Positions 22,681 through 31,071 of a stretch of DNA of 64,000 nt are shown in pieces. Under the pieces are notes generated by a model, which was not told the DNA's origin, made no database searches, and was given only the letters and a program-made list of their open reading frames with translations. Position numbers and translations under genes: made by a program. Every line of letters begins with the position of its first letter. The first letter of the stretch is position 1. The DNA is from Lysobacter sp. (GTDB taxonomy: Bacteria > Pseudomonadota > Gammaproteobacteria > Xanthomonadales > Xanthomonadaceae): assembly GCA_013141175.1 (NCBI GenBank), contig JABFRN010000001.1, forward strand, positions 1,813,444 to 1,877,443, in the 5' to 3' direction.

Positions 22681-23489
22681 GCGCATCGCTGCACATGACC
22701 GTCAGCGGCGAGGGCCCGCCGCTGGTGTTGATCCACGGCTGGGCGATGCACGGCGGCGTGTTCGCGACGCTGGTCGAACGCCTGCGCGATCAGCGCACTC
22801 TGTACCTCGTCGATCTGCCGGGCCACGGCCTGAGCCGCGACGACGCCACGCCGCTCGAGTTCGACGCGGTCTGCGATGCGATCCTCTCGCAGGTGCCGGC
22901 GGCGCCATGGCTCGGCTGGTCGCTGGGCGGCATGTTCGCGCTGCACGCGGCGGTGCGCGACCCCGCGCGGGTGCCGGCGCTGATCGCACTGTGCAGCAGC
23001 CCGTGCTTCGTGCGCGGCCCCGACTGGCGCTACGGCGTGTCGGCGGAGATCTTCCGCGAATTCGCCAAAGGTCTGGGCGACGATTATCGCGCCACGCTCG
23101 ACCGCTTCGTCGCGCTGGAAGCCTTCGGCTCCGATCATGCCAAAGAAGAGATGCGCGAACTGCGCGCCGAACTGTTCGCGCGCGGCGAACCTGCGGCGCG
23201 CGTACTCGTCGATGGCCTGCGCATCCTCGAAATCGCCGATCAGCGTCCGATGCTCAGCGAACTGCGCGTGCCGAGCCTGTGGATCGCCGGCCGTCGCGAT
23301 CGGCTGGTCGATCCGCGCGCGATGCGCGATGCCGTCGCGCTGATCGAACAAGCCGGCCAGGCCCATGCAGGCTTCGCGCAGATCGAGCATGCAGGCCATG
23401 CGCCGTTCCTGACCCATGTCGATGAAGTCGTCGGACATCTCATGGCATTCCTGACCGGAGCGGTCGATGGCGGCCGTGACGCGAAATGA
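22677..23489 (+). CDS. bioH: Pimeloyl-ACP methyl ester esterase
   Basis: 270 residues, alpha/beta hydrolase. BioH removes the methyl group from pimeloyl-ACP methyl ester, freeing the chain made under BioC control. The triad is visible: Ser in GWSLGG, Asp in 'GRRDRLVD', His in 'EHAGHAPF'; oxyanion region 'VLIHGWAMHGG'. Its ATG overlaps the preceding stop. Context with bioC and bioF makes this BioH rather than a generic hydrolase. Confidence 0.95.
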   Translation: MSASLHMTVSGEGPPLVLIHGWAMHGGVFATLVERLRDQRTLYLVDLPGHGLSRDDATPLEFDAVCDAILSQVPAAPWLGWSLGGMFALHAAVRDPARVPALIALCSSPCFVRGPDWRYGVSAEIFREFAKGLGDDYRATLDRFVALEAFGSDHAKEEMRELRAELFARGEPAARVLVDGLRILEIADQRPMLSELRVPSLWIAGRRDRLVDPRAMRDAVALIEQAGQAHAGFAQIEHAGHAPFLTHVDEVVGHLMAFLTGAVDGGRDAK

Positions 23490-23515
23490 AAATGGACGAA
23501 ATGAAGAACCACCAG

Positions 23516-23550
23516 GAATCGTCGTTCCCGCGTGCGCGGGAATGACGAAA
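23516..23550. repeat. Dispersed palindrome in the bioH-bioC gap
   Basis: CGT-TCCCGCGTGCGCGGGA-ATGACG forms a hairpin between bioH and bioC. The same CGT(C)-TTCCCGC...GCGGGAA-TGACG element recurs at 25186-25278. It separates bioC from the tightly coupled genes upstream. Confidence 0.65.
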
Positions 23551-23575
23551 AAAAGCAGCGTTGTCGGGCGATCCG

Positions 23576-24508
23576 ATGAACACGCTCTTCGACCCGCGCC
23601 AGGTCCGCCGCGCGTTCTCGCGCGCATCCGCCAGCTACGCCTCCGCCGCAAAGTTGCAGGTCGAGGTCGAAGCACGTCTGCTTGAATCGCTCGACTACTA
23701 TGCCGAAGGCCGCGAAGGCGATGCACAGACGCCTGCGCTCGTCGTCGACCTCGGCTGCGGCCCCGGGCATGCCTCGCGCGCGATCCAGCAACGCTGGCCG
23801 AAAGCGCAGGTGCTCGCGCTGGATCTCGCCATGCCGATGCTGCGCCAGCACGACGCCGAAACGTCGGCTTTCGCGCGCGCGCTCCCGGACGTGCTCGCGC
23901 GGCTGCTTGCGCGCGCACCCGAACGCGTCTGCGCCGACGCGCGCGCGCTGCCGCTGGCCGACCACAGCGTGGATCTGCTGTTCTCGAACCTCTGCCTGCA
24001 GTGGATCGAAGATCTTCCGGCGGTGTTCGCCGGCTTCCGCCGTGTGCTCAAACCCGGCGGCATGCTGGTGGTCTCCACGTTCGGCCCCGATACGCTGTAC
24101 GAACTGCGCAGCGCCTTCGCCGAAGCCGATGCGGTCCCGCACGTCAGCCCGTTCGCCTCGATCGCGCAGTTCGGCGACGCCCTGATCGCCAGCGGCTTCC
24201 GCAATCCCGTGCTCGACCGCGACGATCTCGTCACCCGCTACGATGACCTGCCCGCACTGATGCGCGAACTGCGCGCCATCGGCGCCACCAATGCGCTGCA
24301 CGCGCGCCGCCACACGCTCACCGGCAAAACCCGCTTCGCTACCGCCGCGAATGCTTATGAAGATTTTCGCGATGCCGGCCGCCTGCCCGCGACCTGGGAA
24401 ATCATCTCCGCGCTGGCGTGGGCACCGGAACACGGTGCGCCGATCCGAGAAGGCGGCGAAGATGTGGCGCGGTTTCCGGCGAGCGGGATTCCGGTGCGGC
24501 GGCGCTGA
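23576..24508 (+). CDS. bioC: Malonyl-ACP O-methyltransferase
   Basis: 310 residues. This SAM-dependent methyltransferase masks the malonyl carboxyl so that fatty acid synthase can build the pimeloyl chain. The SAM-binding motif is 'VVDLGCGPGHAS' (about 56-67), and 'FSNLCLQWIEDLP' plus 'GGMLVVSTFGPDTLYELR' match BioC. The N-terminal 'VRRAFSRASASYASAA' is the usual BioC start. A TTG five codons earlier is an alternative start. Confidence 0.95.
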   Translation: MNTLFDPRQVRRAFSRASASYASAAKLQVEVEARLLESLDYYAEGREGDAQTPALVVDLGCGPGHASRAIQQRWPKAQVLALDLAMPMLRQHDAETSAFARALPDVLARLLARAPERVCADARALPLADHSVDLLFSNLCLQWIEDLPAVFAGFRRVLKPGGMLVVSTFGPDTLYELRSAFAEADAVPHVSPFASIAQFGDALIASGFRNPVLDRDDLVTRYDDLPALMRELRAIGATNALHARRHTLTGKTRFATAANAYEDFRDAGRLPATWEIISALAWAPEHGAPIREGGEDVARFPASGIPVRRR

Positions 24509-24736
24509 GGCGTCACGGTAGAGCGGGCGAGCAGTACTCCAACCGTTGAAAGTCCGCCCCGCGACACTACTCACTGCACGGCTACGGAATTGGATCGTAC
24601 GGTAGCGGTGGAATAGACCTTGCCGGACGAATGCGGAAAATGTGCATGGAACAGGAGTCTGCGATGTAGTCTGATTCTGTCTGTTTCGTGGATCAGCATG
24701 ATTCGGACGCTTGGTTTCATGGACAAGGTGAACACA

Positions 24737-25117
24737 ATGCGATATGTCGTAATGTTTCGCTCGCCGATCGCGTTTCTCTGTGGTGTGGGCTCGGTCTTCC
24801 TGACGCTGACACTTGGGGCGTTGTTTCAAGAACCCCCAGATACCACAAAACTCTCTGTCATCATCGTACGCTGGTTGACCGTGCTCGCAATCTATCCTCT
24901 GGCCGGAGTGGTCGGTTGCCTGCTGTTCCCACGACACCCTTTGCGGGCTGCGTGCAGGCTGACATTTGGTGTGTTTGTGGGAATCATCCTTCACATCGTG
25001 CTGTTTCCAAGTATTGGCGGCTACGAGCGCAATCTGTTTCCATTCGAGATCGCGATACATACGATATGGGCCGGCGTTCTCTGCTTTCTGATTGCAGTCT
25101 TCTGGAAGGTCAAATGA
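24737..25117 (+). CDS. Small four-helix membrane protein of atypical base composition
   Basis: About 126 residues, nearly all hydrophobic, with four predicted helices ('IAFLCGVGSVFLTLTLGALF', 'LTVLAIYPLAGVVGCLLF', a third and a fourth near the C-terminus). AAGGTG seven bases before ATG 24737 supports this start; ATG 24719 is possible. The sequence from about 24600 to 25180 is visibly lower in G+C and codon bias than its neighbours, suggesting acquired DNA. No family recognised. Confidence 0.6.
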   Translation: MRYVVMFRSPIAFLCGVGSVFLTLTLGALFQEPPDTTKLSVIIVRWLTVLAIYPLAGVVGCLLFPRHPLRAACRLTFGVFVGIILHIVLFPSIGGYERNLFPFEIAIHTIWAGVLCFLIAVFWKVK

Positions 25118-25185
25118 GGCAGCAGGCAGGCTCAGTCATTGACCTGAGGTCATCCCCCATTTTTTTCTGAACGCTTCAAGAGGCT

Positions 25186-25278
25186 CCGTCATCTCCGCGA
25201 AAGCGGGGATCCAGTGACTTTTTGAAGCTGTCCGTAAAATGCAAAGACACTGGGTTCCCGCTTTCGCGGGAATGACGG
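25186..25278. repeat. 31-bp imperfect inverted repeat pair
   Basis: Arms 25186-25216 and 25248-25278 are complementary with about four mismatches; each contains a CCGC-GAAAG-CGGG type hairpin. It is the same element family as 23516-23550. No gene lies between 25118 and 25374. Confidence 0.7.
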
Positions 25279-25374
25279 GCAAAAGAGCAATTTCTGCCGA
25301 GCAGTCGAACTGTGTGGATTTCTACACTAAAAAGTACGGTGAACGCAGGTCATCGACATCCACGGAATGCTGCT

Positions 25375-25800
25375 TCAACCCACCTGCGCAATCCAATCCT
25401 CGAGATTGTAGTAATTCGTTACCCGCGCGATTTTTCCGTCGCGGATATCGAAGAACGCGCCGCCCGGCAACACGTAACGCTGCCCATGCGCAGGCGGCAG
25501 GCCTTCATCGGCAATCAGGTATTCGCCGTGCACCACGTATTCGGCGGCGGCGCGCGCGCCGTCGGGAGACGCCATGACCACGATGTCGCGCAGCTGTTCG
25601 CGATAGCTGCGATCCATGCGCGCGAGGAACGCGGCGAAGGCGTCGCGGCCGGTTTCGCGCGCGCCCTGGTTGAGATCGTGGGCGACGTCGTCGGTGAGCA
25701 ACACCAGCATCGCGGCCCAGTCGCTGCGATTGAAGGCGGCGTAGTAGTCGAGGATGAGGGTGGTGGCGCGGTCGTGGGCGCGGGTGCCGTCGATGATCAT
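25375..25800 (-). CDS. SnoaL-like / ketosteroid isomerase-related protein
   Basis: 141 residues with the NTF2-like cone fold pattern: an N-terminal helix 'LILDYYAAFNRSDWAAMLVLL', then 'DVAHDLNQGARETGRDAFAAF' and the C-terminal strands 'GAFFDIRDGKIARVTNYYNL'. These match the ketosteroid-isomerase-related group within SnoaL-like proteins; the substrate is unknown. The ATG at 25800 is preceded by AAGGAG at a six-base gap. It follows the YdcF-like gene by 22 bases on the same strand and is probably in one operon with it. Confidence 0.8.
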   Translation of the reverse strand: MIIDGTRAHDRATTLILDYYAAFNRSDWAAMLVLLTDDVAHDLNQGARETGRDAFAAFLARMDRSYREQLRDIVVMASPDGARAAAEYVVHGEYLIADEGLPPAHGQRYVLPGGAFFDIRDGKIARVTNYYNLEDWIAQVG

Positions 25801-25822
25801 GCAAAGCTCCTTCGGGTGCGCG

Positions 25823-26482
25823 TCAGGTTTGGCGTACGAACAGGTCGCGATGGAAGAAATAGACTTCGTTGAGCAGGAAGCGCCAACGCGTGTCGAAGCT
25901 GCGGAAGCGGCTGGTCGGCGTGGGCGAGCCGAGGCAGACGATGCCGACTTCGCGGCAGATCCGCAGCGCGCGCGACATGTGCAGCGGGTCGCTGACCACG
26001 ATCGCGCGGCGGAGTTTGCGCTTGCCCATGAGCCGCGCGGCTTCGCTGAGATTCTCGCGGGTATTGCGCGAGATGGTTTCGATCAGGATCGCGCGCTCGG
26101 CCACGCCATCGCGCAATGCGTAACGACGCCCGACCTGCGATTCCGAAAAACGCGCGCCGTTGCCGCCGAAGCCACCGGTGAAGATCAGGACCGGCGCGCG
26201 TTCGCGCTTGTAGAGATCGACGCCGTGGCGGATGCGCTCCTCGAACACCGGCGAGGGCCGCGCGTCGTAGGCGGCGGCGCCGAGGACGATGATCGCGTCG
26301 GCGCGCACCTTGTCGCTGGCGGCGTCGTCGCGCGTACCGACATGCACGATGTACGCCGCAACGCCGCACAGCCACAGCACCGCGAGCAGCAGCAGGCGTC
26401 GCAGCCAGCGGAACACGCCGCGACGCTTGCGACGCTTTCCGGTCGCGCGTTGGATCAGCGGCGGCGGCGCATGGCGGGTCAT
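25823..26482 (-). CDS. YdcF/ElyC-type DUF218 membrane protein
   Basis: 219 residues: a basic N-terminus, one transmembrane helix (about 26-46) and a DUF218 domain with 'ADAIIVLGAAAYDARPSPVF', 'ILIETISRNTRENL' and 'VVSDPLHMSRAL'. DUF218 proteins (YdcF, SanA, ElyC) are linked to cell envelope metabolism. The start overlaps the stop of the upstream dehydratase gene (ATGA). Confidence 0.88.
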   Translation of the reverse strand: MTRHAPPPLIQRATGKRRKRRGVFRWLRRLLLLAVLWLCGVAAYIVHVGTRDDAASDKVRADAIIVLGAAAYDARPSPVFEERIRHGVDLYKRERAPVLIFTGGFGGNGARFSESQVGRRYALRDGVAERAILIETISRNTRENLSEAARLMGKRKLRRAIVVSDPLHMSRALRICREVGIVCLGSPTPTSRFRSFDTRWRFLLNEVYFFHRDLFVRQT

Positions 26483-27453
26483 GATCCGCGCGCCTGCCAG
26501 GGCAGGGTGTCGAGATCGACATTGCCGCCGGAAATCACGACGCCGACGCGCCGCCCCGCGAAGCGTTCGCGATTGCGCAGCACCGCCGCGAAACCGATCG
26601 CCCCGGAGGGCTCGACCACCAGTTTCAACCGTTCCCACAGCAGCCGCATCGCTTCGATCACCGCGTTGTCGTCGACGATGAGAATGCCATCGATGTGGCG
26701 CTGCAACAGCGCCAGCGTACGCGGCGCGAGTTGCCCGCGCAGACCGTCGCAGATCGTGTTCGCGATCATGTCGGTGATGCAGCGGCCTTCGCGCAGCGAA
26801 GCATGCGCATCCGCCGCGCCTGCGGGTTCCGCGCCGAGGATTTCCAGTTCTGGTCGCAGCGTGCGCGCGGCCAGCGCGCAGCCCGAGAGCAGGCCGCCGC
26901 CGCCGACCGGCGTCAGCAATGCATCGAGTCCGGGTTCGCTGCGCAGGAACTCCAACGCGACCGTCCCCTGGCCGGCGATGACGTGCGGATCGTCGAAGGG
27001 ATGCACCAGGTGCGCGCCGGTTTCTTCGGCCAGCGCGGCAGCGGCGGCGTTGCGCGCCGCCATCGTTGGCGCACAGCGCACGATGCGGGCGCCGTAGTCG
27101 GCGATCGCCGCCAACTTCACCGCCGGTGCGCCTTCCGGTACGACGACGGTGGCGGACGTGCCGCGCAGGCGGCTGGCCAACGCGACTGCGGCGCCATGGT
27201 TGCCGGAGCTTTGGGTGAGAACGCCACGCGATGCGGTGGAGTCGTCCAGCGCGAAGATCGCGTTGCAGGCGCCGCGGAATTTGAACGCGCCGACGCGCTG
27301 CAGGTTCTCGCATTTGAAGTGCAGCCTGCAGCCGGCGATCCCGTCGAGCGACTGCGAACGCAGGACCGGCGTCCGCTGCGCGTGCGGCGCGATCCGGGCG
27401 GCGGCGGAAAGCACGTCGGCGAAAGCGGGCAACGTCGGCACAGCGGCGGTCAT
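26479..27453 (-). CDS. Threonine/serine dehydratase-like PLP enzyme
   Basis: 324 residues, fold-type II PLP enzyme. The PLP lysine is in 'VGAFKFRGA', the substrate loop is 'SSGNHGAAVALA', and the phosphate-binding Gly-rich turn is 'TPVGGGGLLSG'. There is no C-terminal ACT regulatory domain, so it is the short catabolic dehydratase or serine racemase type. It would turn threonine or serine into the 2-oxoacid and ammonia in the cytoplasm. Substrate preference cannot be read from the sequence. Confidence 0.9.
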   Translation of the reverse strand: MTAAVPTLPAFADVLSAAARIAPHAQRTPVLRSQSLDGIAGCRLHFKCENLQRVGAFKFRGACNAIFALDDSTASRGVLTQSSGNHGAAVALASRLRGTSATVVVPEGAPAVKLAAIADYGARIVRCAPTMAARNAAAAALAEETGAHLVHPFDDPHVIAGQGTVALEFLRSEPGLDALLTPVGGGGLLSGCALAARTLRPELEILGAEPAGAADAHASLREGRCITDMIANTICDGLRGQLAPRTLALLQRHIDGILIVDDNAVIEAMRLLWERLKLVVEPSGAIGFAAVLRNRERFAGRRVGVVISGGNVDLDTLPWQARGS

Positions 27454-27951
27454 GCCGGTATCGTATCAGGCGGGGTACGCGCGTCAGGGTGTCGTTCGTA
27501 TCGCCGCTTGCGATGCGCGCCAAGCAGGCGGAGCGTCGCCGTGGCGAAGGCAACATGCGCTGCGTCCGTACGGCCTGCGACGGGAATCCGTTCCGCAACC
27601 GGCAACCTCGGTGGCTGCATCCAAATTACCGTCTGCGGTGCGGTCGGTCGGGGACACGGTCGTGACTGCGCGTGCTGCAGAGACGGTGTCGCAGCAGCAG
27701 GAATCGCCTGCAGGTCCGCATCGCCCCGAAACCACCGATGATGAGGCGCGGCCATGCGTTCGCTGCCACGGCGAAAGTCATCGGCGGCCACCAGATACGA
27801 TTTGTCCCGGTCCCGCCGCTCGGGCAGGGCGGTGAAATGCCATGATGCTGAATCGGGCCGGTCTTCTTAAGGACGGGTTCAACGCGGCGGCCGGATGCTG
27901 CAACGGTAGGACGGGCCTATCCCGTCATCAGAATTCGACAGGGGGTTCCCG
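27454..27951. other. Long intergenic region, no gene seen
   Basis: About 500 bases between divergent genes without a convincing ORF, tRNA or repeat array. A short GTAGGACGGG-CCTAT-CCCGTC palindrome of the dispersed type lies at about 27906-27929. AGGGGG at 27941-27946 is the ribosome binding site for the next gene. Promoters for both flanking genes must lie here but none is distinct. Confidence 0.5.
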
Positions 27952-28671
27952 ATGTTCCGTCTTGGTCTGCTTGCGACACTCTTCGCAACGATTCTGACCG
28001 GCTGCGTCAGTACTTACGGTTACCGCACCGATCAGGGCGGCGATTACTACTACGCCGAGCCCTCCGTCGATTACTACGACGCCTATGGCGGGCCCTACAG
28101 TTCAATAGGTTATGGCTATCCGGGCGGCTGGTACGGCAGCTTCGGCTATGGTTTCGGTTTCGGCTATACCCCGTATTCGCGGTATGGATTTCCGTATGGC
28201 TACGACGGCTACCGTTATGGCTATCCCTATTCCTACTCCCCCTATCCGTACCGTCGACCGCATCGCCATCGCCCGCCGAACACGGTGCCGCCGGGTACGC
28301 CACCACCGGGAGTGATCACGGAACCGCCCGGCGGCAGCGGGCCGCGTCTGGGCGACCGCAACCGTGACGGCGGACCGTGGCGTCACCTCGATCGGCGGCG
28401 CCCGCCTGTCGCGACTCCGCAGCCGGCGGTTCCCGGCGTCGCCATCCGCGTAGGCGAGCCCACCCGTCGCCGGATCATGGTGCAACAGCCCGGTTTGTCG
28501 GGCGGCGGCGCACAGCCTGGCATGAGGGTGCATTCCCGGCCTGCGCCGGTCTCGACGCCGCAGAGCTCGGGCCAGCCGCGCCCGCGCCACGAAACGCAGC
28601 GGGCAGCACCTGCCCCTCAGCGTCGCATCGAACGTTCAGAACGAGAATCCCGTCGCGATCCAACGCCCTGA
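27952..28671 (+). CDS. Tyr/Gly-rich lipoprotein
   Basis: 239 residues. The signal ends in a lipobox (TILTGC, Cys18). Residues 20-105 are strikingly rich in Tyr, Gly, Pro and Ser with repeats such as GYGYPGG and YGYPYSYSPYPY; the second half is Pro/Arg-rich and basic. It is likely an outer-membrane-anchored low-complexity surface or envelope protein. No enzymatic domain is visible, and no family is assigned. Confidence 0.75.
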   Translation: MFRLGLLATLFATILTGCVSTYGYRTDQGGDYYYAEPSVDYYDAYGGPYSSIGYGYPGGWYGSFGYGFGFGYTPYSRYGFPYGYDGYRYGYPYSYSPYPYRRPHRHRPPNTVPPGTPPPGVITEPPGGSGPRLGDRNRDGGPWRHLDRRRPPVATPQPAVPGVAIRVGEPTRRRIMVQQPGLSGGGAQPGMRVHSRPAPVSTPQSSGQPRPRHETQRAAPAPQRRIERSERESRRDPTP

Positions 28672-28856
28672 AAAGGCTTGCCAACGACCAGATTTGGCCG
28701 CAAGCTAAACAAGCTTGACCGGTTACGTCGTATTCCGACGTAACTCGGTACTGAATCGCCGACCCCGGCGGGGAAATCCGGATCCCCCCTGTTCCGCTCC
28801 CCGTCGGGCGTCGGCACCTTCTTACGGCGTATCGCCGAACTCCCCGAATCGCAGAC

Positions 28857-28894
28857 AAAAAAAGGGGCCGAATGTCCCCCGACATTCGGCCCCT
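28857..28894 (-). terminator. Intrinsic terminator of the candidate sRNA
   Basis: A 13-bp perfect stem (28863-28875 with 28882-28894), six-base loop, then seven T on the minus strand. On the plus strand there is no U-tract, so it acts leftwards and cannot be the terminator of the lipoprotein gene. Confidence 0.9.
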
Positions 28895-28968
28895 GGCTTC
28901 CTCAGCGCGCACGTGGCCAGCCCTGTTCCACCCCGGCCTGCGCTTTCGCGCTTGCCGCGCTGAGTGCC
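28857..28968 (-). ncRNA. Candidate sigma-54-dependent structured small RNA
   Basis: Read on the minus strand, a -24/-12 promoter (28980-28995) is followed after about 12 bases by a compact folded stretch that ends in an intrinsic terminator. The body is closed by a perfect 9-bp stem CTCAGCGCG/CGCGCTGAG (28956-28964 with 28901-28909) and contains a GCGC-GAAA-GCGC tetraloop hairpin and a second arm (GTGG...CCAC). Length would be about 112 nt. The only overlapping ORF is a 63-codon frame with no start site of quality. I do not recognise the RNA. Promoter, fold and terminator agree in strand and spacing, which is the main argument. Confidence 0.6.
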
Positions 28969-28979
28969 ACCAGAGATAA

Positions 28980-28995
28980 GCAGAATGCGTGCCAA
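28980..28995 (-). promoter_or_regulatory. Candidate sigma-54 (-24/-12) promoter
   Basis: Minus-strand TTGGCACGCATTCTGC has the invariant GG-N10-GC spacing and the full TTGGCACG -24 block; the -12 block is CTGC instead of TTGC. It points at the candidate sRNA. An activator site would be expected over the start of mnmG; none was identified. Confidence 0.6.
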
Positions 28996-29116
28996 CTTTG
29001 GCGCCAGCGCCTCCGGGTAACGGCCTCCCCGAAACCGCATTCGCTAGAATGCGGAGCAGCAACGTCGGAATTCACGCCCACGCCGCGAAGCACGTCTCGA
29101 AACCAGAGTCAGGTCG

Positions 29117-31000
29117 ATGAACAATCATTTCTATCGCTTCGATGTCATCGTCATCGGCGGCGGCCACGCCGGCACCGAAGCCGCGCTCGCGTCCGCACGC
29201 AGCGGTGCGCGCACCCTGCTGTTGACGCACAACATCGAGACCGTTGGTGCGATGAGCTGCAACCCGGCCATCGGCGGCATCGGCAAGGGCCATCTGGTAC
29301 GCGAGATCGACGCGCTTGGCGGCATCATGGCGCGCGCCGCCGACGCCGCCGGCATCCAGTGGCGTCGCTTGAATGCATCGAAGGGCCCCGCAGTACGCGC
29401 CACGCGCTGCCAGGCCGATCGCGCGCTGTACCGCAGCTTCATCCGCCGTGCGGTGGAATCGCAGCCCAACCTCAGCGTATTCCAGTCGGCGGTCGACGAC
29501 CTGATCATCGACGCCGATGTCGTACGCGGCGCGATCACCCAGACCGGCCTGCACTTCACGGCGCCGGCGGTCGTCCTCACCGCCGGCACCTTCCTCGCCG
29601 GCAAGGTGCACATCGGCGAAACCCAGTTCGCTGCCGGCCGCGCCGGCGATCCGCCCGCGACCACGCTCGCCGCGAAGCTGCGCGAGCGGCCGTTCGTCGT
29701 CGATCGCCTGAAGACCGGCACGCCGCCGCGCATCGATGGCCGCAGTCTCGATTACAGCGTCATGGAAGAGCAGCCCGGCGACGATCCTCGCCCGGTGTTC
29801 TCGTTCATGGGCAGCACCGCCGACCATCCTCCGCAGATATCGTGCTGGATCACCCATACCTCCGAGCGCACCCACGAGATCATCCGCAGCGCGCTGCACC
29901 GTTCGCCGCTGTACAGCGGCCAGATCGAAGGCATCGGCCCGCGTTATTGCCCGTCGATCGAAGACAAGGTCGTGCGTTTCGCCGAGAAGGCCTCGCACCA
30001 GATCTTCGTCGAACCCGAAGGCCTCGGCGTGACCGAAATCTATCCGAACGGCATTTCCACGTCGCTGCCGTTCGATGTGCAGTTGGATCTGGTGCGGAGC
30101 ATCCGTGGCTTCGAGCAGGCGCACATCACCCGTGCCGGTTACGCCATCGAATACGATTTCTTCGATCCGCGCGGGCTGAAGAATTCGCTGGAAACCAAAA
30201 TCGTTTCCGGCCTGTTCTTCGCAGGCCAGATCAACGGCACCACCGGCTACGAAGAAGCGGCGGCGCAGGGCCTGATCGCCGGGCTCAACGCCGCGCGTTT
30301 CGTGCGCGCGCTCGATGCATGGTCGCCGCGTCGCGACGAGGCCTATGTCGGCGTCATGATCGACGACCTGATCACCCACGGTACCAACGAGCCCTACCGC
30401 ATGTTCACCAGCCGCGCCGAATACCGGCTGCAGTTGCGCGAGGACAATGCCGATCTGCGCCTCACCGAAACCGGCCGCGCCCTGGGTCTCGTCGACGATG
30501 CGCGCTGGGAGCGTTTCACGCGCAAGCGCGACGCCGTCGTGGCCGAGACCGCGCGTCTGGGCGCGCTGTGGGCTTCGCCCAACAATGCACTCGGACGCGA
30601 AGCGGTGGCGACGCTGGGCATCGATCTCAGTCGCGAAACCCATGCGCTGGATCTGCTGCGCCGACCGGAACTGGATTACACCAGGCTTGCCAGCGTGCCG
30701 ATGCTCGGCCCGGCGGTCGCCGACCCGGCGGTCGCCGAACAGGTCGAGATCGAAGCGAAATATTCCGGCTATCTCGCGCGTCAGCGCGAGGAGATCGCGC
30801 GCCAGCAGCGTCATGAGCACACCGAGATTCCGCAGGCGTTCGACTACGCCACCGTACGCGGGCTGTCGATCGAAGTGCAGCAGAAACTCGAACGCGTGCG
30901 TCCGCACACCGTCGGTCAGGCGCAGCGCATCCCGGGCATGACCCCGGCGGCGATCTCGCTGCTGCTGGTGCATCTGACGAAACGGCGCGGCGCGGCGTGA
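29117..31000 (+). CDS. mnmG: tRNA uridine 5-carboxymethylaminomethyl synthesis enzyme MnmG (GidA)
   Basis: 627 residues, full length. FAD-binding protein that with MnmE modifies wobble uridine 34 of several tRNAs. The Rossmann motif '[19 protein letters not shown]' is at 10-28; '[15 protein letters not shown]', 'GTPPRIDG' and '[21 protein letters not shown]' are family hallmarks. The C-terminal helical domain for MnmE and tRNA binding is intact, ending '[16 protein letters not shown]'. The stop overlaps upstream sequence of the next gene without coupling. Confidence 0.98.
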   Translation: MNNHFYRFDVIVIGGGHAGTEAALASARSGARTLLLTHNIETVGAMSCNPAIGGIGKGHLVREIDALGGIMARAADAAGIQWRRLNASKGPAVRATRCQADRALYRSFIRRAVESQPNLSVFQSAVDDLIIDADVVRGAITQTGLHFTAPAVVLTAGTFLAGKVHIGETQFAAGRAGDPPATTLAAKLRERPFVVDRLKTGTPPRIDGRSLDYSVMEEQPGDDPRPVFSFMGSTADHPPQISCWITHTSERTHEIIRSALHRSPLYSGQIEGIGPRYCPSIEDKVVRFAEKASHQIFVEPEGLGVTEIYPNGISTSLPFDVQLDLVRSIRGFEQAHITRAGYAIEYDFFDPRGLKNSLETKIVSGLFFAGQINGTTGYEEAAAQGLIAGLNAARFVRALDAWSPRRDEAYVGVMIDDLITHGTNEPYRMFTSRAEYRLQLREDNADLRLTETGRALGLVDDARWERFTRKRDAVVAETARLGALWASPNNALGREAVATLGIDLSRETHALDLLRRPELDYTRLASVPMLGPAVADPAVAEQVEIEAKYSGYLARQREEIARQQRHEHTEIPQAFDYATVRGLSIEVQQKLERVRPHTVGQAQRIPGMTPAAISLLLVHLTKRRGAA

Positions 31001-31071
31001 CGCAGATGCTGCCGTCGTCCGGCGTTCGCGGCCTCGCTGTTCCCGAGCCATCGATGACGTACCCTAATCGC

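Larger units (their letters stand above)
28672..29116. other. Intergenic region upstream of mnmG with hairpins and a candidate sRNA
   Basis: No protein gene of quality. It holds a 9-bp hairpin GTTACGTCG-TATTC-CGACGTAAC (28722-28744), the minus-strand sRNA candidate with its terminator (28857-28968), its -24/-12 promoter (28980-28995), and an 8-bp hairpin CCGCATTC-GCTA-GAATGCGG (29035-29054) that includes TAGAAT, a possible -10 box for mnmG. Confidence 0.6.

Noticed and set aside
28902-29093. 63-codon minus-strand ORF upstream of mnmG
   Set aside because: No ribosome binding site, and most of it overlaps the promoter and folded part of the candidate sRNA; the structure explains the region better than the peptide.
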